This document shows positions 1 through 8,397 of a DNA stretch of 64,000 nt, in pieces (within the stretch, counting starts at the first letter, position 1; every line of letters begins with the position of its first letter). Origin of the DNA: an uncultured Bacteroidota bacterium (lineage in GTDB: Bacteria > Bacteroidota > Bacteroidia > Bacteroidales > WCHB1-69). Below the pieces are notes generated by a model that saw only the letters and a program-made list of their open reading frames with translations, was not told where the DNA came from and did no database searches. Position numbers and translations under genes: made by a program. The DNA is taken from contig CADCNH010000007.1 in assembly GCA_902802755.1 (NCBI GenBank), positions 46,658-110,657 on the forward strand, in the 5' to 3' direction.

Positions 1-701
1 TGTTTGAGTGCCTGGCGTAAACTGTTGACCAAACGCTGCTTGGAGCTTTCGCGCACCACAAGATGGTCAATCACCAGATCAATGTCATGAATCTGGTAAC
101 GGTTAAGCTGCATATTGAATTCGACGCTTTGGATTACCCCGTCGATACGGCATTTCACATAGCCCTGTTTGCGCACCGTTTCGAACAACTCTTTGTAATG
201 ACCTTTACGGCCTTTGACCAAAGGAGCCATCAGAGTGATGTCCTTGCCGTTGTATCGTTGCAGTAATAGTTCTATCAGTTCCTTTTCGGTATAGCGCACC
301 ATCTTCTCGCCCGTGTTGTACGAATAGGCATCGGCTACTCGGGCATATAAAAGACGCAGGAAATCGTATATTTCAGTGATGGTGCCCACCGTAGAGCGGG
401 GATTCTTGTTGACGGTCTTCTGCTCGATAGAAATTACTGGATTTAATCCAGTAATCTTATCCACATCGGGGTGTTCCAGATTGCCGATGAATTGGCGAGC
501 GTATGAGGAAAAGGTTTCCATATAGCGGCGTTGTCCTTCCGCAAAGATCGTGTCGAAAGCCAAGGAAGACTTGCCACTGCCGCTAAGTCCTGTGATGACG
601 GTAAGCTGATGCTGAGGAATAGTCAGGGAGATATTCTTCAGGTTATTGACTCGTGCGCCAGTGATAACCAATTCATCTTCTTTATATTCCTGATTTTTCA
701 T
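1..701 (-). CDS. uvrA: Excinuclease ABC subunit A (UvrA), N-terminal part, cut by window edge
   Basis: DNA-damage recognition ATPase of nucleotide excision repair. The minus strand reads from an ATG at 699-701 to the window edge without a stop, about 233 codons of a protein usually near 940 residues. Visible are the start of the first ABC domain with Walker A GLSGSGKSS (about residues 32-40), the UvrA signature AEGQRRYMETFSSYARQF, and IEQKTVNKNPRSTVGT. The 3' part lies outside the window. The preceding minus-strand gene, an AAA ATPase, ends at 751, so the gap is 49 bp. Identification is firm. Confidence 0.95.
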   Translation of the reverse strand, partial: MKNQEYKEDELVITGARVNNLKNISLTIPQHQLTVITGLSGSGKSSLAFDTIFAEGQRRYMETFSSYARQFIGNLEHPDVDKITGLNPVISIEQKTVNKNPRSTVGTITEIYDFLRLLYARVADAYSYNTGEKMVRYTEKELIELLLQRYNGKDITLMAPLVKGRKGHYKELFETVRKQGYVKCRIDGVIQSVEFNMQLNRYQIHDIDLVIDHLVVRESSKQRLVNSLRQALK

Positions 702-750
702 TTCCTCAGATTTAAAAATGCAAATTTACACAAAATCTGCGAATATTACA

Positions 751-1818
751 TCACTCATTGCTGACAATTATCCATTCGCGGAAGAAGGGGTCTTCTATCT
801 CGTAACGGTCTGTGTATATAACATAGCCATCTTTCTGCATGCGTTTCAAGGCGCTATAGACTGTACTGGTGCGATAGTTGCCCGACTGTAACGACTTGCC
901 TGATGAAAGTCGTTGCATAATCCACTTGTTAGTCCGGTTAAAATTCATCCACAGTCGTTCATAGTCCAAACCGTGGGCTGTCACAATATGGTCAATAGCA
1001 GCCTTAAAGGGGTTCTTAATATCGGGTTGCAGTACGCCCACCTGCCAAACGTTGGCAGCCAACTGTTGCGAGTAATACGGATGGCACGAGGTGTAATCCA
1101 AGATACGGTCGGCTAAGTCTTCGCAACCATTGGAAAAACAGCTGGCTAGACGTTCCGACAAATAGCGGTGAAAGTCGTCACGGGGTAACTTCCCCAACCG
1201 CATCATCTCACCAAAGTGGTAAAAAGGCGACTTCTTGTTCTCGAAAATTTCCGTCATCATACTTTCCTGACTTCCCAACAAAATGTAGTTGATGTGCTTT
1301 TGATCCTGCATGATGGAACGTAACTGTTTGTCGAATTTTGGCGCAAGGTCGCAAATTTCCTGAAATTCATCCAGCACTACAATCATCCGGTTTTTCTCGG
1401 AATGAGCCTTCTCAATCAGAGTGAGTACATCTTCAAGCAGTATTGTGCCATCTACACCCGGCTGGAACGACACATCCATTGAGCCTGTCATCGGATTGGT
1501 AGAGACCATAGGCACGACACGAAAATGGGTAATCAAATGCCTCACACGCTCCATCGGATGCACTTTGAAAAACTCCCGAAGCAATTTGGACGAAAGGTCG
1601 GAGATTGACGTGACCTGCTGGAGATTTATCGTGATATGCTTGCGCTTGCTCTGCTTCAGAGCCTTCGCCACCACGCTACTTTTACCGAAACGACGAGGAC
1701 TGATGAGTATTAGGTGGTTTGGACTCTTCACAAACTGGGTGATATAAGTCACCTCATTCACTCTGTCAGTGAAGTATTCTTCCTCCACGATAGTGCCGAA
1801 TTTGAAAGGGTTTTCCAT
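751..1818 (-). CDS. AAA ATPase of the archaeal-type ATPase family with C-terminal winged helix
   Basis: Predicted P-loop ATPase, 355 residues from the start chosen here (ATG at 1816-1818, MENPFKFG). The reading frame extends upstream to 1929, but that extension reads through a 36-bp tandem repeat and gives a repetitive hydrophobic string, so it is rejected. Walker A is SPRRFGKSS, Walker B is IVVLDEFQEI, followed by a sensor-like LLGSQES. The C-terminus (YRTSTVYSALKRMQ) looks like a winged helix. A promoter-like TATTTTTG on the minus strand lies at 1864-1871, with a second copy at 1900-1907. Genes of this family are often scattered in many copies in Bacteroidota and their job is unclear. Family is likely; function unknown. 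Confidence 0.8.
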   Translation of the reverse strand: MENPFKFGTIVEEEYFTDRVNEVTYITQFVKSPNHLILISPRRFGKSSVVAKALKQSKRKHITINLQQVTSISDLSSKLLREFFKVHPMERVRHLITHFRVVPMVSTNPMTGSMDVSFQPGVDGTILLEDVLTLIEKAHSEKNRMIVVLDEFQEICDLAPKFDKQLRSIMQDQKHINYILLGSQESMMTEIFENKKSPFYHFGEMMRLGKLPRDDFHRYLSERLASCFSNGCEDLADRILDYTSCHPYYSQQLAANVWQVGVLQPDIKNPFKAAIDHIVTAHGLDYERLWMNFNRTNKWIMQRLSSGKSLQSGNYRTSTVYSALKRMQKDGYVIYTDRYEIEDPFFREWIIVSNE

Positions 1819-1935
1819 ATTACGCATTTTTTCGTTACGAACTTTTTCGTAATTATCACGCTGCAAAAATACGAATAATATTGAAAACAGCAAATAATAC
1901 AAAAATACGAATAATATTGAAAACAGCAAATAATA
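1801..1935. repeat. 99-bp duplicated segment, copy 1, with a 36-bp tandem duplication
   Basis: Positions 1801-1899 are identical base for base to 3761-3859. The segment covers the first six codons of the AAA ATPase gene (1801-1818), its leader and its promoter-like TATTTTTG (minus strand, 1864-1871). In this copy the last 36 bp (1864-1899) are repeated once more, exactly, at 1900-1935, so the ATPase gene has two tandem promoter-like elements. Copy 2 has only one 36-bp unit. Confidence 0.95.
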
Positions 1936-1949
1936 AAATGAAAGTTAGA

Positions 1950-3749
1950 TTACCTCTCCCCTTCCTCTTCCTTTTCAGCTGTAAATTTTATGGGAATTTG
2001 GAAATAACAACGTATCGGCTTCCCGTCACTGTTTTTGCCAGGTTTCCATGCAGGCATTTGTTGCAATATCCGAATCACCTCCTCATCACATAAAGGATGA
2101 AAATGCTCTATAATGACAACCTCGTTGACACTACCATCCGTTTCTACTACAAATTGTGCAACCACCTTACCCGATAATCCTTTTGCCTTTACTTCTTCTG
2201 GGAATTGCATATTCCTGTTAAGATATGCATACAGCGAATCTATTCCGCCTGGAAATTCAGGCATTTCATGTGCATACTGGTCAAGAAACATATCACCATA
2301 ATCATCTTCCAACATTTCTTGTAGATGCAACTTCTGCATCAGCTTTAATTCTTCCTCGGTGAACGTGTTGTTGCCGAAGCGGTCGATAAAACCTTGTATT
2401 GCGACACTCTCATCGGGTGAAACAAAGCAAACCTTAAACCAGTCGTTTATAGATGGAACCATCCATTTATACGGACCTTTCACCAACATTTCCCCTTGCT
2501 CATTAATCAGCATTTTCTGCTGGTCAGCTGTTGTCACCGTCCCATAACCACGACCTCCTTCCACTGGGCCGGCATATACGCATGGCACAATCAGCTGAAA
2601 ATCACGATTAACAAAACCCCACTTACCGTTGCGCTTTACGGGAATCATGGTAATATCATTTATCATATCTACGCAATCGTATAGAATTTCATCAAACTCA
2701 CCTATTTTATTCCAATTACGGTCATAGATGGTACATGCTATGATAATTTCTTCATCATCTAAAATTTCTTTTTGCTCAAAAATCGCTACAGATTCACCTG
2801 ACGTGGAAGAAAAACTCAAATACGACTTGGCTAACACGTTTCCTTTCAAATCCATCAATTCCTCACTTCCGTCATCTAAAAGCTTTACTATTATATCCAT
2901 TCCTTCCTCAAAATACATCCTCAGGGCATTTTGAAATGGAAAAATAATATTACCTTTTGAATCCACCACACCCCATTTTCCGTCTTTTTTCACAGCGAAA
3001 AAACCATTATCATAATCATATATATCTTCATAAACGAAGGGAATTGTTTCGTGACCTTTGGTGGAAATCACTCCATATAGGCTTTGCTTTTTTGCTTCAA
3101 CAAAATGGTCTCCCAAGTAACGTAAGTGTGTATAAACGAATGGTATCATGATGTCGCCATGCTGGTTGACCGCACCCCATTTATCACTCTCTTCAATCAG
3201 AAAAAGATTGGGTTCGACAATCTCTACCCAATCATACTTGCAAGGCAAAATTATTCGGCCTGTAGAATCCACTACACCGTGTTTGCCAGCTGTGTCAGTC
3301 GTCACCACCATCCCATATTGAAAAAAATCGTCGCACTCCAGTGAACACCATGTCTCACCATTGTATATCTTCGGTATTACCCATTCCAAATGTCGGTTCA
3401 TGAACCCCGCAAGATTATCTTTCATCACCATAATCAGGTTGGAGTGCTCTTGAAAGCGTATGCAGTCATATTCACACGGAAGTACGGTTTGTCCTTTATC
3501 GTCAATTATCCCATAAATAGACCAATATTCATGTTTCCAATAGTTGCCATATTCCGTTTGCATGTCTTTCTCCACCACCATCCAACCATGACGGTCGAAG
3601 TTCTCGAATCTGTTGTATTTCCGCAGGGAGTCGCCAAGCTGCTGCAAGCGGGCCTTGCTCTCATCAGGCGGCAACGGCTCAGTAGGCTTCAACTGCGCCC
3701 ACGACAAGAACGGAAGGAGAAGCAATAACACTATTAGGAGGCGTTTCAT
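1950..3749 (-). CDS. Secreted WG-repeat protein with C-terminal TonB domain
   Basis: 599 residues. A signal peptide (MKRLLIVLLLLLPFLSWAQ) is followed by a long run of WG-type repeats such as GVVDSTGRIILPCKYD, WGAVNQHGDIMIPFVY, WGVVDSKGNIIFPF and WGFVNRDFQLIVPCVY (about residues 60-430). The C-terminal about 100 residues form a TonB-like domain (MPEFPGGIDSLYAYLNRNMQ, then GKVVAQFVVETDGSVN). Expected in the periplasm or at the outer membrane; the role is unknown. The ATG at 3747-3749 overlaps by ATGA the stop of a 10-codon frame that begins in the upstream copy of the 99-bp duplication. The promoter-like TATTTTTG (minus, 3824-3831) is also supplied by that duplication. Confidence 0.85.
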   Translation of the reverse strand: MKRLLIVLLLLLPFLSWAQLKPTEPLPPDESKARLQQLGDSLRKYNRFENFDRHGWMVVEKDMQTEYGNYWKHEYWSIYGIIDDKGQTVLPCEYDCIRFQEHSNLIMVMKDNLAGFMNRHLEWVIPKIYNGETWCSLECDDFFQYGMVVTTDTAGKHGVVDSTGRIILPCKYDWVEIVEPNLFLIEESDKWGAVNQHGDIMIPFVYTHLRYLGDHFVEAKKQSLYGVISTKGHETIPFVYEDIYDYDNGFFAVKKDGKWGVVDSKGNIIFPFQNALRMYFEEGMDIIVKLLDDGSEELMDLKGNVLAKSYLSFSSTSGESVAIFEQKEILDDEEIIIACTIYDRNWNKIGEFDEILYDCVDMINDITMIPVKRNGKWGFVNRDFQLIVPCVYAGPVEGGRGYGTVTTADQQKMLINEQGEMLVKGPYKWMVPSINDWFKVCFVSPDESVAIQGFIDRFGNNTFTEEELKLMQKLHLQEMLEDDYGDMFLDQYAHEMPEFPGGIDSLYAYLNRNMQFPEEVKAKGLSGKVVAQFVVETDGSVNEVVIIEHFHPLCDEEVIRILQQMPAWKPGKNSDGKPIRCYFQIPIKFTAEKEEEGER

Positions 3750-3778
3750 AATTGGGTGATTTTGAAAGGGTTTTCCAT
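3746..3778 (-). other. 10-codon leader frame created by the 99-bp duplication
   Basis: The second copy of the duplicated segment carries the AAA ATPase start codon and five further codons (MENPFK). Reading continues for ITQL and stops at TGA (3746-3748). That stop overlaps the ATG of the WG-repeat gene (3747-3749) in an ATGA arrangement, as in translationally coupled genes. This is inferred from sequence; translation is not shown. Confidence 0.6.
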
Positions 3779-3859
3779 ATTACGCATTTTTTCGTTACGA
3801 ACTTTTTCGTAATTATCACGCTGCAAAAATACGAATAATATTGAAAACAGCAAATAATA
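3761..3859. repeat. 99-bp duplicated segment, copy 2
   Basis: Exact copy of 1801-1899. It lies between the WG-repeat gene and aroE, provides a minus-strand promoter-like TATTTTTG at 3824-3831, and forms the last codons and stop of aroE (3816-3859). The identity ends abruptly on both sides, which points to a recent duplication or recombination. Confidence 0.95.
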
Positions 3860-4682
3860 GTAGCATGGCCAGGCCGTTTTGGAAATGGGCTCCGTGCTCA
3901 CGGCCATAGCGCAGAAAAAGCGTCTCCTCAGGATTGTAGATCAGGTCGAAGAGATAATGCTCTCTCCCAATAAGCGAATAGTCAATCGGCAGTAATTCCT
4001 CCGTATGGGGAAACATGCCCACGGGGGTAGCGTTAATCCATAATGGGTGGTTTTTCAGCATATCCTTACTTAAATCAGAATAAGTTATGGTTTGCCCATC
4101 ACGCTTACTTCGGGAGACAAAATAAAAATTGATGTGAAGTTGTTTTAGGGCGTGAGCCACTGCTTTGGCGGCACCGCCTGTGCCGAAAATTAGGGCTTTG
4201 CTTGGGAGAGTCCAGTTTTCTTGTATGAAAAAAGCTTTTTTGTTGATTTGTTGATTTGTTGATTTGTTGATTTGAAAGGTCCACCCTTCTTGCAGGCACT
4301 GGGCAAAAGCGGGTGCATCGGTGTTATAACCCTTCAAACGGTAATCCTTCTCTATTAGTTGACAGTTGATAGTTGACAATTGACAGTTATCATTTTTGTC
4401 AGTATTTCTCTGTATTTTCACACAATTTACTGCCCTAATTTCACGAGCAGCCTCATCTATTTCATCTAAATAAGGAATGATCTGCTCCTTGTAAGGAATA
4501 GTGACATTAAAACCCCACAAATCAGGGTGCTGCTCCAGCAGTTTGGGAAGCTGTTCAATAGCAGACAAGGGGAATGCCTCATAACTGTAATCCGTCAAGC
4601 CTTCCCGCTGGAATTTGTCCTTGAAGTATGCCGGGGAGAAGCTGTGTGTCAGAGGAAAACCAATTAAGCCAAAACGTTGCAT
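3816..4682 (-). CDS. aroE: Shikimate dehydrogenase with altered C-terminus and two repeat-derived insertions
   Basis: Reduces 3-dehydroshikimate to shikimate with NADPH in aromatic amino acid synthesis. Shikimate-binding LTHSFSP (residues 11-17), VTIPYKEQ with the catalytic Lys65, and the dinucleotide loop GTGGAAKAV are present. At 288 residues it is longer than I would expect for the family. Residues about 91-112 (including NCQLSTINCQL) and about 136-150 (INKSTNQQINK) are translations of the short A/T-rich repeats otherwise found between genes here. After HFQNGLAM the usual C-terminal helix is missing; the tail LLLFAVFNIIRIFAA comes mostly from the 99-bp duplicated segment. It may still be active, as all core motifs remain, but this is not certain. 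Confidence 0.88.
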   Translation of the reverse strand: MQRFGLIGFPLTHSFSPAYFKDKFQREGLTDYSYEAFPLSAIEQLPKLLEQHPDLWGFNVTIPYKEQIIPYLDEIDEAAREIRAVNCVKIQRNTDKNDNCQLSTINCQLIEKDYRLKGYNTDAPAFAQCLQEGWTFQINKSTNQQINKKAFFIQENWTLPSKALIFGTGGAAKAVAHALKQLHINFYFVSRSKRDGQTITYSDLSKDMLKNHPLWINATPVGMFPHTEELLPIDYSLIGREHYLFDLIYNPEETLFLRYGREHGAHFQNGLAMLLLFAVFNIIRIFAA

Positions 4683-4861
4683 TACAGGTATCAGGTTACA
4701 AAATACAGTGTCCAGGGAATATAGGGTTAGGAAGGATAGAAGATTAAGAATTACAGGATTACGGGATGATGAATTTTGAATTCTGAACTTTAAATTCCCC
4801 TTCTATTAGAAGGGGTGCCCGAAGGGCGAGGTAGTGACGTAAATGAAATTCAAAATTCAGG
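4683..4861. repeat. Intergenic microrepeats and a REP-like palindrome between aroE and the DedA gene
   Basis: No gene seen. Near 4800-4815 the sequence pairs CCCCTTCT with AGAAGGGG, followed by tgcccgaagggcgaggtagt; the same element recurs at 40357-40392 and, inverted, near 39602-39645. Around it are degenerate strings of the 'ttcaaaattcag' and 'caggtatcaggttaca' kinds that recur across the window. Confidence 0.7.
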
Positions 4862-5701
4862 TTACATGTTACAAGTGTCAGATTTTGTTTTCTGTTCACT
4901 GACACCTGAAACCTGTCCCCTGTTTTTCTTTTTTAACCCTGAATACAACAGATAGACAATGAACAAGACACCCAAAGCTAAGAGAATATATGACAGTTCA
5001 TGGCTGTATTGGTTGATGAGGTCCTGTTTGCCATGGGCCACATAACCCAAGATGGCCAGAATGATGTTCCAGGAGCCGGAACCCAAGATAGTATATAATG
5101 TGAAAGCTCCGATGTTCATCTTGGCCAAACCTGCAGGGATGGAGATCAGCTGGCGTATACCTGGTACCAGTCGTCCTATAAAAGTAGAAGAGTTACCGTG
5201 TTCGATGAAGTAGTTCTCAGCTTTTTTTACTTTTTCGCTGTCAAGCAATAAAAAGTGTCCTAATTTGCTATCGGCAAACCAATAAACAATAGGGCGACCC
5301 AAGAAACGCGACAGGTAATAGTTGATGAAAGCTCCTATCAACGCGCCCAAAGTGGCTACCAGGACGATCAATGCGATGTTGATGAAAGGTGAGTCTGTGA
5401 GATATAGTGTCGCATTATCTGGATTGCAGGCTTGATATGCTGCAGGTGGCACCACCACTTCCGAAGGGAAGGGTATGAAGGAGCTTTCCAGTGCCATCAA
5501 CATGGTCACGGTTACATAATTGAGATGATGGTTGTACCAATCCACCACACGGATTACCAAAGAACTTTCTTCGAGGGTATCAGTGGACGAGGACAGCTCG
5601 ACCGTGGCAGGATCCTGAGGAGTGATGATGGTTTCGTTTTGTGCGTTCAGGAGGCAGCAAACCAGCATCAACATGAATAAAACACAATATTTCTTAATCA
5701 T
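4862..5701 (-). CDS. DedA-family inner-membrane protein
   Basis: 279 residues. DedA/SNARE-associated proteins are implicated in undecaprenyl-phosphate or lipid movement and in membrane homeostasis. Family hallmarks are LESSFIPFPSEVVVPPA (about residues 70-86) and FIGRLVPGIRQLISIPAG (about 173-190), with several membrane segments. The N-terminus adds a signal-like stretch (MIKKYCVLFMLMLVCCLLNAQ). The C-terminal GQVSGVSEQKTKSDTCNM is encoded by an intergenic-type repeat (aggtgtcagtgaacag), so the native end was probably just after LYSGLKKK. The start ATG overlaps the stop of the upstream TPR gene by 4 bp (ATGA), indicating one operon. Family call is confident; substrate unknown. Confidence 0.88.
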   Translation of the reverse strand: MIKKYCVLFMLMLVCCLLNAQNETIITPQDPATVELSSSTDTLEESSLVIRVVDWYNHHLNYVTVTMLMALESSFIPFPSEVVVPPAAYQACNPDNATLYLTDSPFINIALIVLVATLGALIGAFINYYLSRFLGRPIVYWFADSKLGHFLLLDSEKVKKAENYFIEHGNSSTFIGRLVPGIRQLISIPAGLAKMNIGAFTLYTILGSGSWNIILAILGYVAHGKQDLINQYSHELSYILLALGVLFIVYLLYSGLKKKNRGQVSGVSEQKTKSDTCNM

Positions 5702-7095
5702 GGTTGATATAAATCTATAAGTTCGTTAATTTCGGAATAGGTCTCTAAAATGGGGTCAATGGCGAGGAAGTTTTTATATCCTTCATAATCGATAAGCAGG
5801 GCATTGGCAAGGTATTCGCATCCCTTGGAAATGTTCTGGTTGAGGAAATACAAGGCGGCCAGATAATAGGCTACCGTATAGGTAATGGCTGAGTCGGTCT
5901 GGTTCTTCTCCAGTACTTCGATGCCATAGTCATACAATTCGTTTTCGCAGCAAAATTGGACAAAGTAGCGATAAAAATCCTCCTTGTTTTCCACTTGTTT
6001 CAAGGTGGTGGTGAAAAATTCCTGCAGTTTGTTTTTCTGTTGCTCTTCATCGTAGTATGAAAGCACCTCAAACAGCAGCATAAAGCTTTGTGGGTTGTGG
6101 GCAAATGCGCTTTCAATAGCGGCTTGGGCATCGCTGGGATGTCCTTGGTCTTTGAGCACAGAGGCCAGTCCCAAAAGAGCGTCTCCCTGTGTGGGGTTGA
6201 GGGAAAGGGCCTTGCGATAGTAGGTGAGGGCTTCCTCGTATTTTTCCTGGTTGGCGTAGCAGTCGCCGATGCAGGTTAGGGAGTTGAAGTCTTCCTGATC
6301 CAGTTCGTAGGCCTGCTGATAATGGCTCAACGCCAAGTCGTATTTGTTAAGCTCGAAGTAGCAGTTGGCCATATTGTAATGAGCAGTGGAGGTCTTCTCA
6401 TCGATGCTTAGGACATATTGGTAGGCATCGATAGCTTTGTCGTATTCCTTATTCCAGCTATAAGATAGGCCCAGACCGAACCAGCAGCCTGGATAAAGCG
6501 GAAATTCCTCGGTCAGCTTTTCATAGAAAGCGATGCCGTCTTCGTATTGTTTGTTTTCTTCCAGCAGAAAAGAGAAACCGAACAGTTGTTCATCGAAAGC
6601 CTCGTCTTCCTGCAGAGCGAAAATGGCGTGTTTCAGTGCCTTTGTGACATCTTTGTTTTTCAGATATTCGTAGGCCAGCAGAAAATGCACTTCGGGGTCT
6701 TCCTCGTCTAATTTCAGTGCTTTGTTCAACAGTTGGAAAGTATTGGTATTACGGCCGGTCATGCGGGCCAGCATTACTCTTTCCATGTATAGTTCTGGGG
6801 TGGGAGGAAATGAAGTCTCAATGGAATCCAGTTCCTCTTCGGCTTTGTCGAATTCCATTTGGAGCATCATTTTCTTGGCACGCAAGATTCTGAAAAACGA
6901 ATCGGAAGGGTAGAGGCGGATGGCGTACTCAATGGCTTCGGAGGCCATTTGTACATCCATTGCCCGCATCAGTTCGTCAATGATAATTTCCAACTCTTCT
7001 GAGTCGAAAAACACAGAGCTGCCGGAATCTATCATCGATTTAAAGCGTTCGACCAATTCTTTTGTTTCTCTTTCTTCTGCTTCAAAATCTCCCAT
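5698..7095 (-). CDS. Tetratricopeptide-repeat protein
   Basis: 465 residues with at least eight TPR units, clearest at ACWFGLGLSYSWNKEYDKAI-like, AHYNMANCYFELNKYDLAL and LTCIGDCYANQEKYEEAL (about residues 210-330). There is no signal peptide (MGDFEAEERETKELVERF), so it is probably a cytosolic protein-interaction scaffold. It is first in an operon with the DedA gene, whose ATG overlaps its stop. A minus-strand promoter-like TATCTTTG lies at 7140-7147, about 45 bp upstream of the start. The specific role cannot be read from sequence. Confidence 0.85.
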   Translation of the reverse strand: MGDFEAEERETKELVERFKSMIDSGSSVFFDSEELEIIIDELMRAMDVQMASEAIEYAIRLYPSDSFFRILRAKKMMLQMEFDKAEEELDSIETSFPPTPELYMERVMLARMTGRNTNTFQLLNKALKLDEEDPEVHFLLAYEYLKNKDVTKALKHAIFALQEDEAFDEQLFGFSFLLEENKQYEDGIAFYEKLTEEFPLYPGCWFGLGLSYSWNKEYDKAIDAYQYVLSIDEKTSTAHYNMANCYFELNKYDLALSHYQQAYELDQEDFNSLTCIGDCYANQEKYEEALTYYRKALSLNPTQGDALLGLASVLKDQGHPSDAQAAIESAFAHNPQSFMLLFEVLSYYDEEQQKNKLQEFFTTTLKQVENKEDFYRYFVQFCCENELYDYGIEVLEKNQTDSAITYTVAYYLAALYFLNQNISKGCEYLANALLIDYEGYKNFLAIDPILETYSEINELIDLYQP

Positions 7096-7139
7096 ATCAA
7101 GAACTTAGGTAAAAATTGCCATCAAAAATTTTAGGGGTG

Positions 7140-7147
7140 CAAAGATA
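7140..7147 (-). promoter_or_regulatory. Bacteroidota-type -7 element for the TPR-DedA operon
   Basis: CAAAGATA on the plus strand, TATCTTTG on the minus strand, matches the TAnnTTTG consensus and sits about 45 bp upstream of the TPR start codon. Confidence 0.65.
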
Positions 7148-7279
7148 CAAAAAAATAATTAGCAAAATAGTCAATTAGTTAATTAGTTAATGTGCTGATT
7201 AGACAATGTGCTAATGTGCCAATTGAATTAGCAAATTAGAAAATAATGTAATGTATCAATTTTTTTGAGGCATTTCTTG

Positions 7280-7287
7280 TATCTTTG
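7280..7287 (+). promoter_or_regulatory. Bacteroidota-type -7 element for hydE
   Basis: TATCTTTG, 18 bp before the chosen ATG, implying a very short leader. The stretch 7160-7250 between the two divergent promoters is made of the 'aattagttaattag / gtgctaatgtgcc' microrepeat family. Confidence 0.65.
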
Positions 7288-7305
7288 CATTTTCAAATAA
7301 ATGAT

Positions 7306-8397
7306 ATGACGGTACAAGAGATACTTGATAAACAGCATCTTGAAAAAGAAGAAATTATACGCTTGCTCTCCACAGAGGGCGAGGAAATGCAACAACTGTT
7401 GCAAAAAGCCCGGGAGGTAAAGTTTGCTCGTTTGGACAATTATGTGCATCTTAGAGGTCTGATAGAACTGAGTAATATCTGTCGTAAATCGTGTTTGTAC
7501 TGCGGTGTGAGGAGCGATAATCATAAAGTGGACAGATATGAGCTGACGGAGGACGAGGTGCTGGAATGTGCCCAAATGGCCCATAAACTTGGCTATGGCT
7601 CTGTGGCTATCCAGAGTGGGGAACGTAACGATAAGGCGTTTGTGGAGAAAATAACACGCTTGGTTAAACGGATAAAAGAGATAGACAATGGTGCGTTGGG
7701 TATCACGCTGTCTTTGGGTGAGCAAAGCGATGAGGTATATCAGGAATGGTTTGAGGCGGGTGCACACCGCTATCTGCTTCGTATAGAATCTTCTAACGAG
7801 GAATTGTACTACAAAATCCATCCCCATGACGAACGTCATGATTTTGCTCGCCGTTTGGCCTGCATTGATTCTTTGCTGAAAATTGGCTACCAAACAGGTA
7901 CAGGTGTGATGGTGGGCTTGCCTTTCCAAACTCTTGACGTTTTGGCGGAAGATTTGCTGTTTTTCAAGAAAACAGATGTTGCCATGGTAGGCATGGGCCC
8001 CTTTATTCCTCATCCGGATACACCTTTGTATCAGTACGCCAACCAGATTCCTTCCGCAGAAGACAGAATGAATTTGACCTTGAAGATGATTGCTGTTTTG
8101 CGACTGATGATGCCCGAAATCAACATGGTGGCGGCTACGGCCAACCAAACCGTTGACCCTATGGGTCGTGAGAAAGCCATTATGGCGGGTGCCAATGTCA
8201 TTATGCCGAATATGACTCCTAATGAGTACCGTGAAGATTACTTGATATATCCCGACAAGGCCTGTGTGAGCGACAAACCAGAGGAATGCTATTCCTGTCT
8301 TGACATACGTATGAAAGCCATTGGCCATCAAATCCTGTATAACGCCTGGGGCGACTCCGTAGCCTTCACGAAGAAAAATAGCAAATTAGTTAATTAG
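7306..8397 (+). CDS. hydE: [FeFe]-hydrogenase H-cluster radical SAM maturase HydE
   Basis: Radical SAM enzyme that acts in assembly of the 2Fe subcluster of [FeFe]-hydrogenase. 363 residues from the ATG at 7306; an in-frame TTG at 7285 overlaps the promoter element and is rejected. The radical SAM cluster motif is C59-X3-C63-X2-C66 (CRKSCLYC). The auxiliary-cluster motif CX7CX2C is present at C320, C328, C331 (CVSDKPEECYSC), which separates HydE from biotin synthase. The internal motif YLLRIESSNEELY also fits HydE. No hydrogenase, hydF or hydG is in the window. The last residues KLVN and the stop lie in an intergenic microrepeat shared with the convergent mnmA. Confidence 0.9.
   Translation: MTVQEILDKQHLEKEEIIRLLSTEGEEMQQLLQKAREVKFARLDNYVHLRGLIELSNICRKSCLYCGVRSDNHKVDRYELTEDEVLECAQMAHKLGYGSVAIQSGERNDKAFVEKITRLVKRIKEIDNGALGITLSLGEQSDEVYQEWFEAGAHRYLLRIESSNEELYYKIHPHDERHDFARRLACIDSLLKIGYQTGTGVMVGLPFQTLDVLAEDLLFFKKTDVAMVGMGPFIPHPDTPLYQYANQIPSAEDRMNLTLKMIAVLRLMMPEINMVAATANQTVDPMGREKAIMAGANVIMPNMTPNEYREDYLIYPDKACVSDKPEECYSCLDIRMKAIGHQILYNAWGDSVAFTKKNSKLVN

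Noticed and set aside
1819..1929. N-terminal extension of the AAA ATPase
   Set aside because: It translates the 36-bp tandem promoter repeat into repetitive hydrophobic sequence; family members begin at MENPF.
3761..3859. 99-bp repeat as a transposon target-site duplication
   Set aside because: Far too long for a usual target duplication and no transposase or terminal inverted repeats lie between the copies.
7228..8331. 367-residue minus-strand frame
   Set aside because: It is the antisense shadow of hydE, whose motifs are complete.
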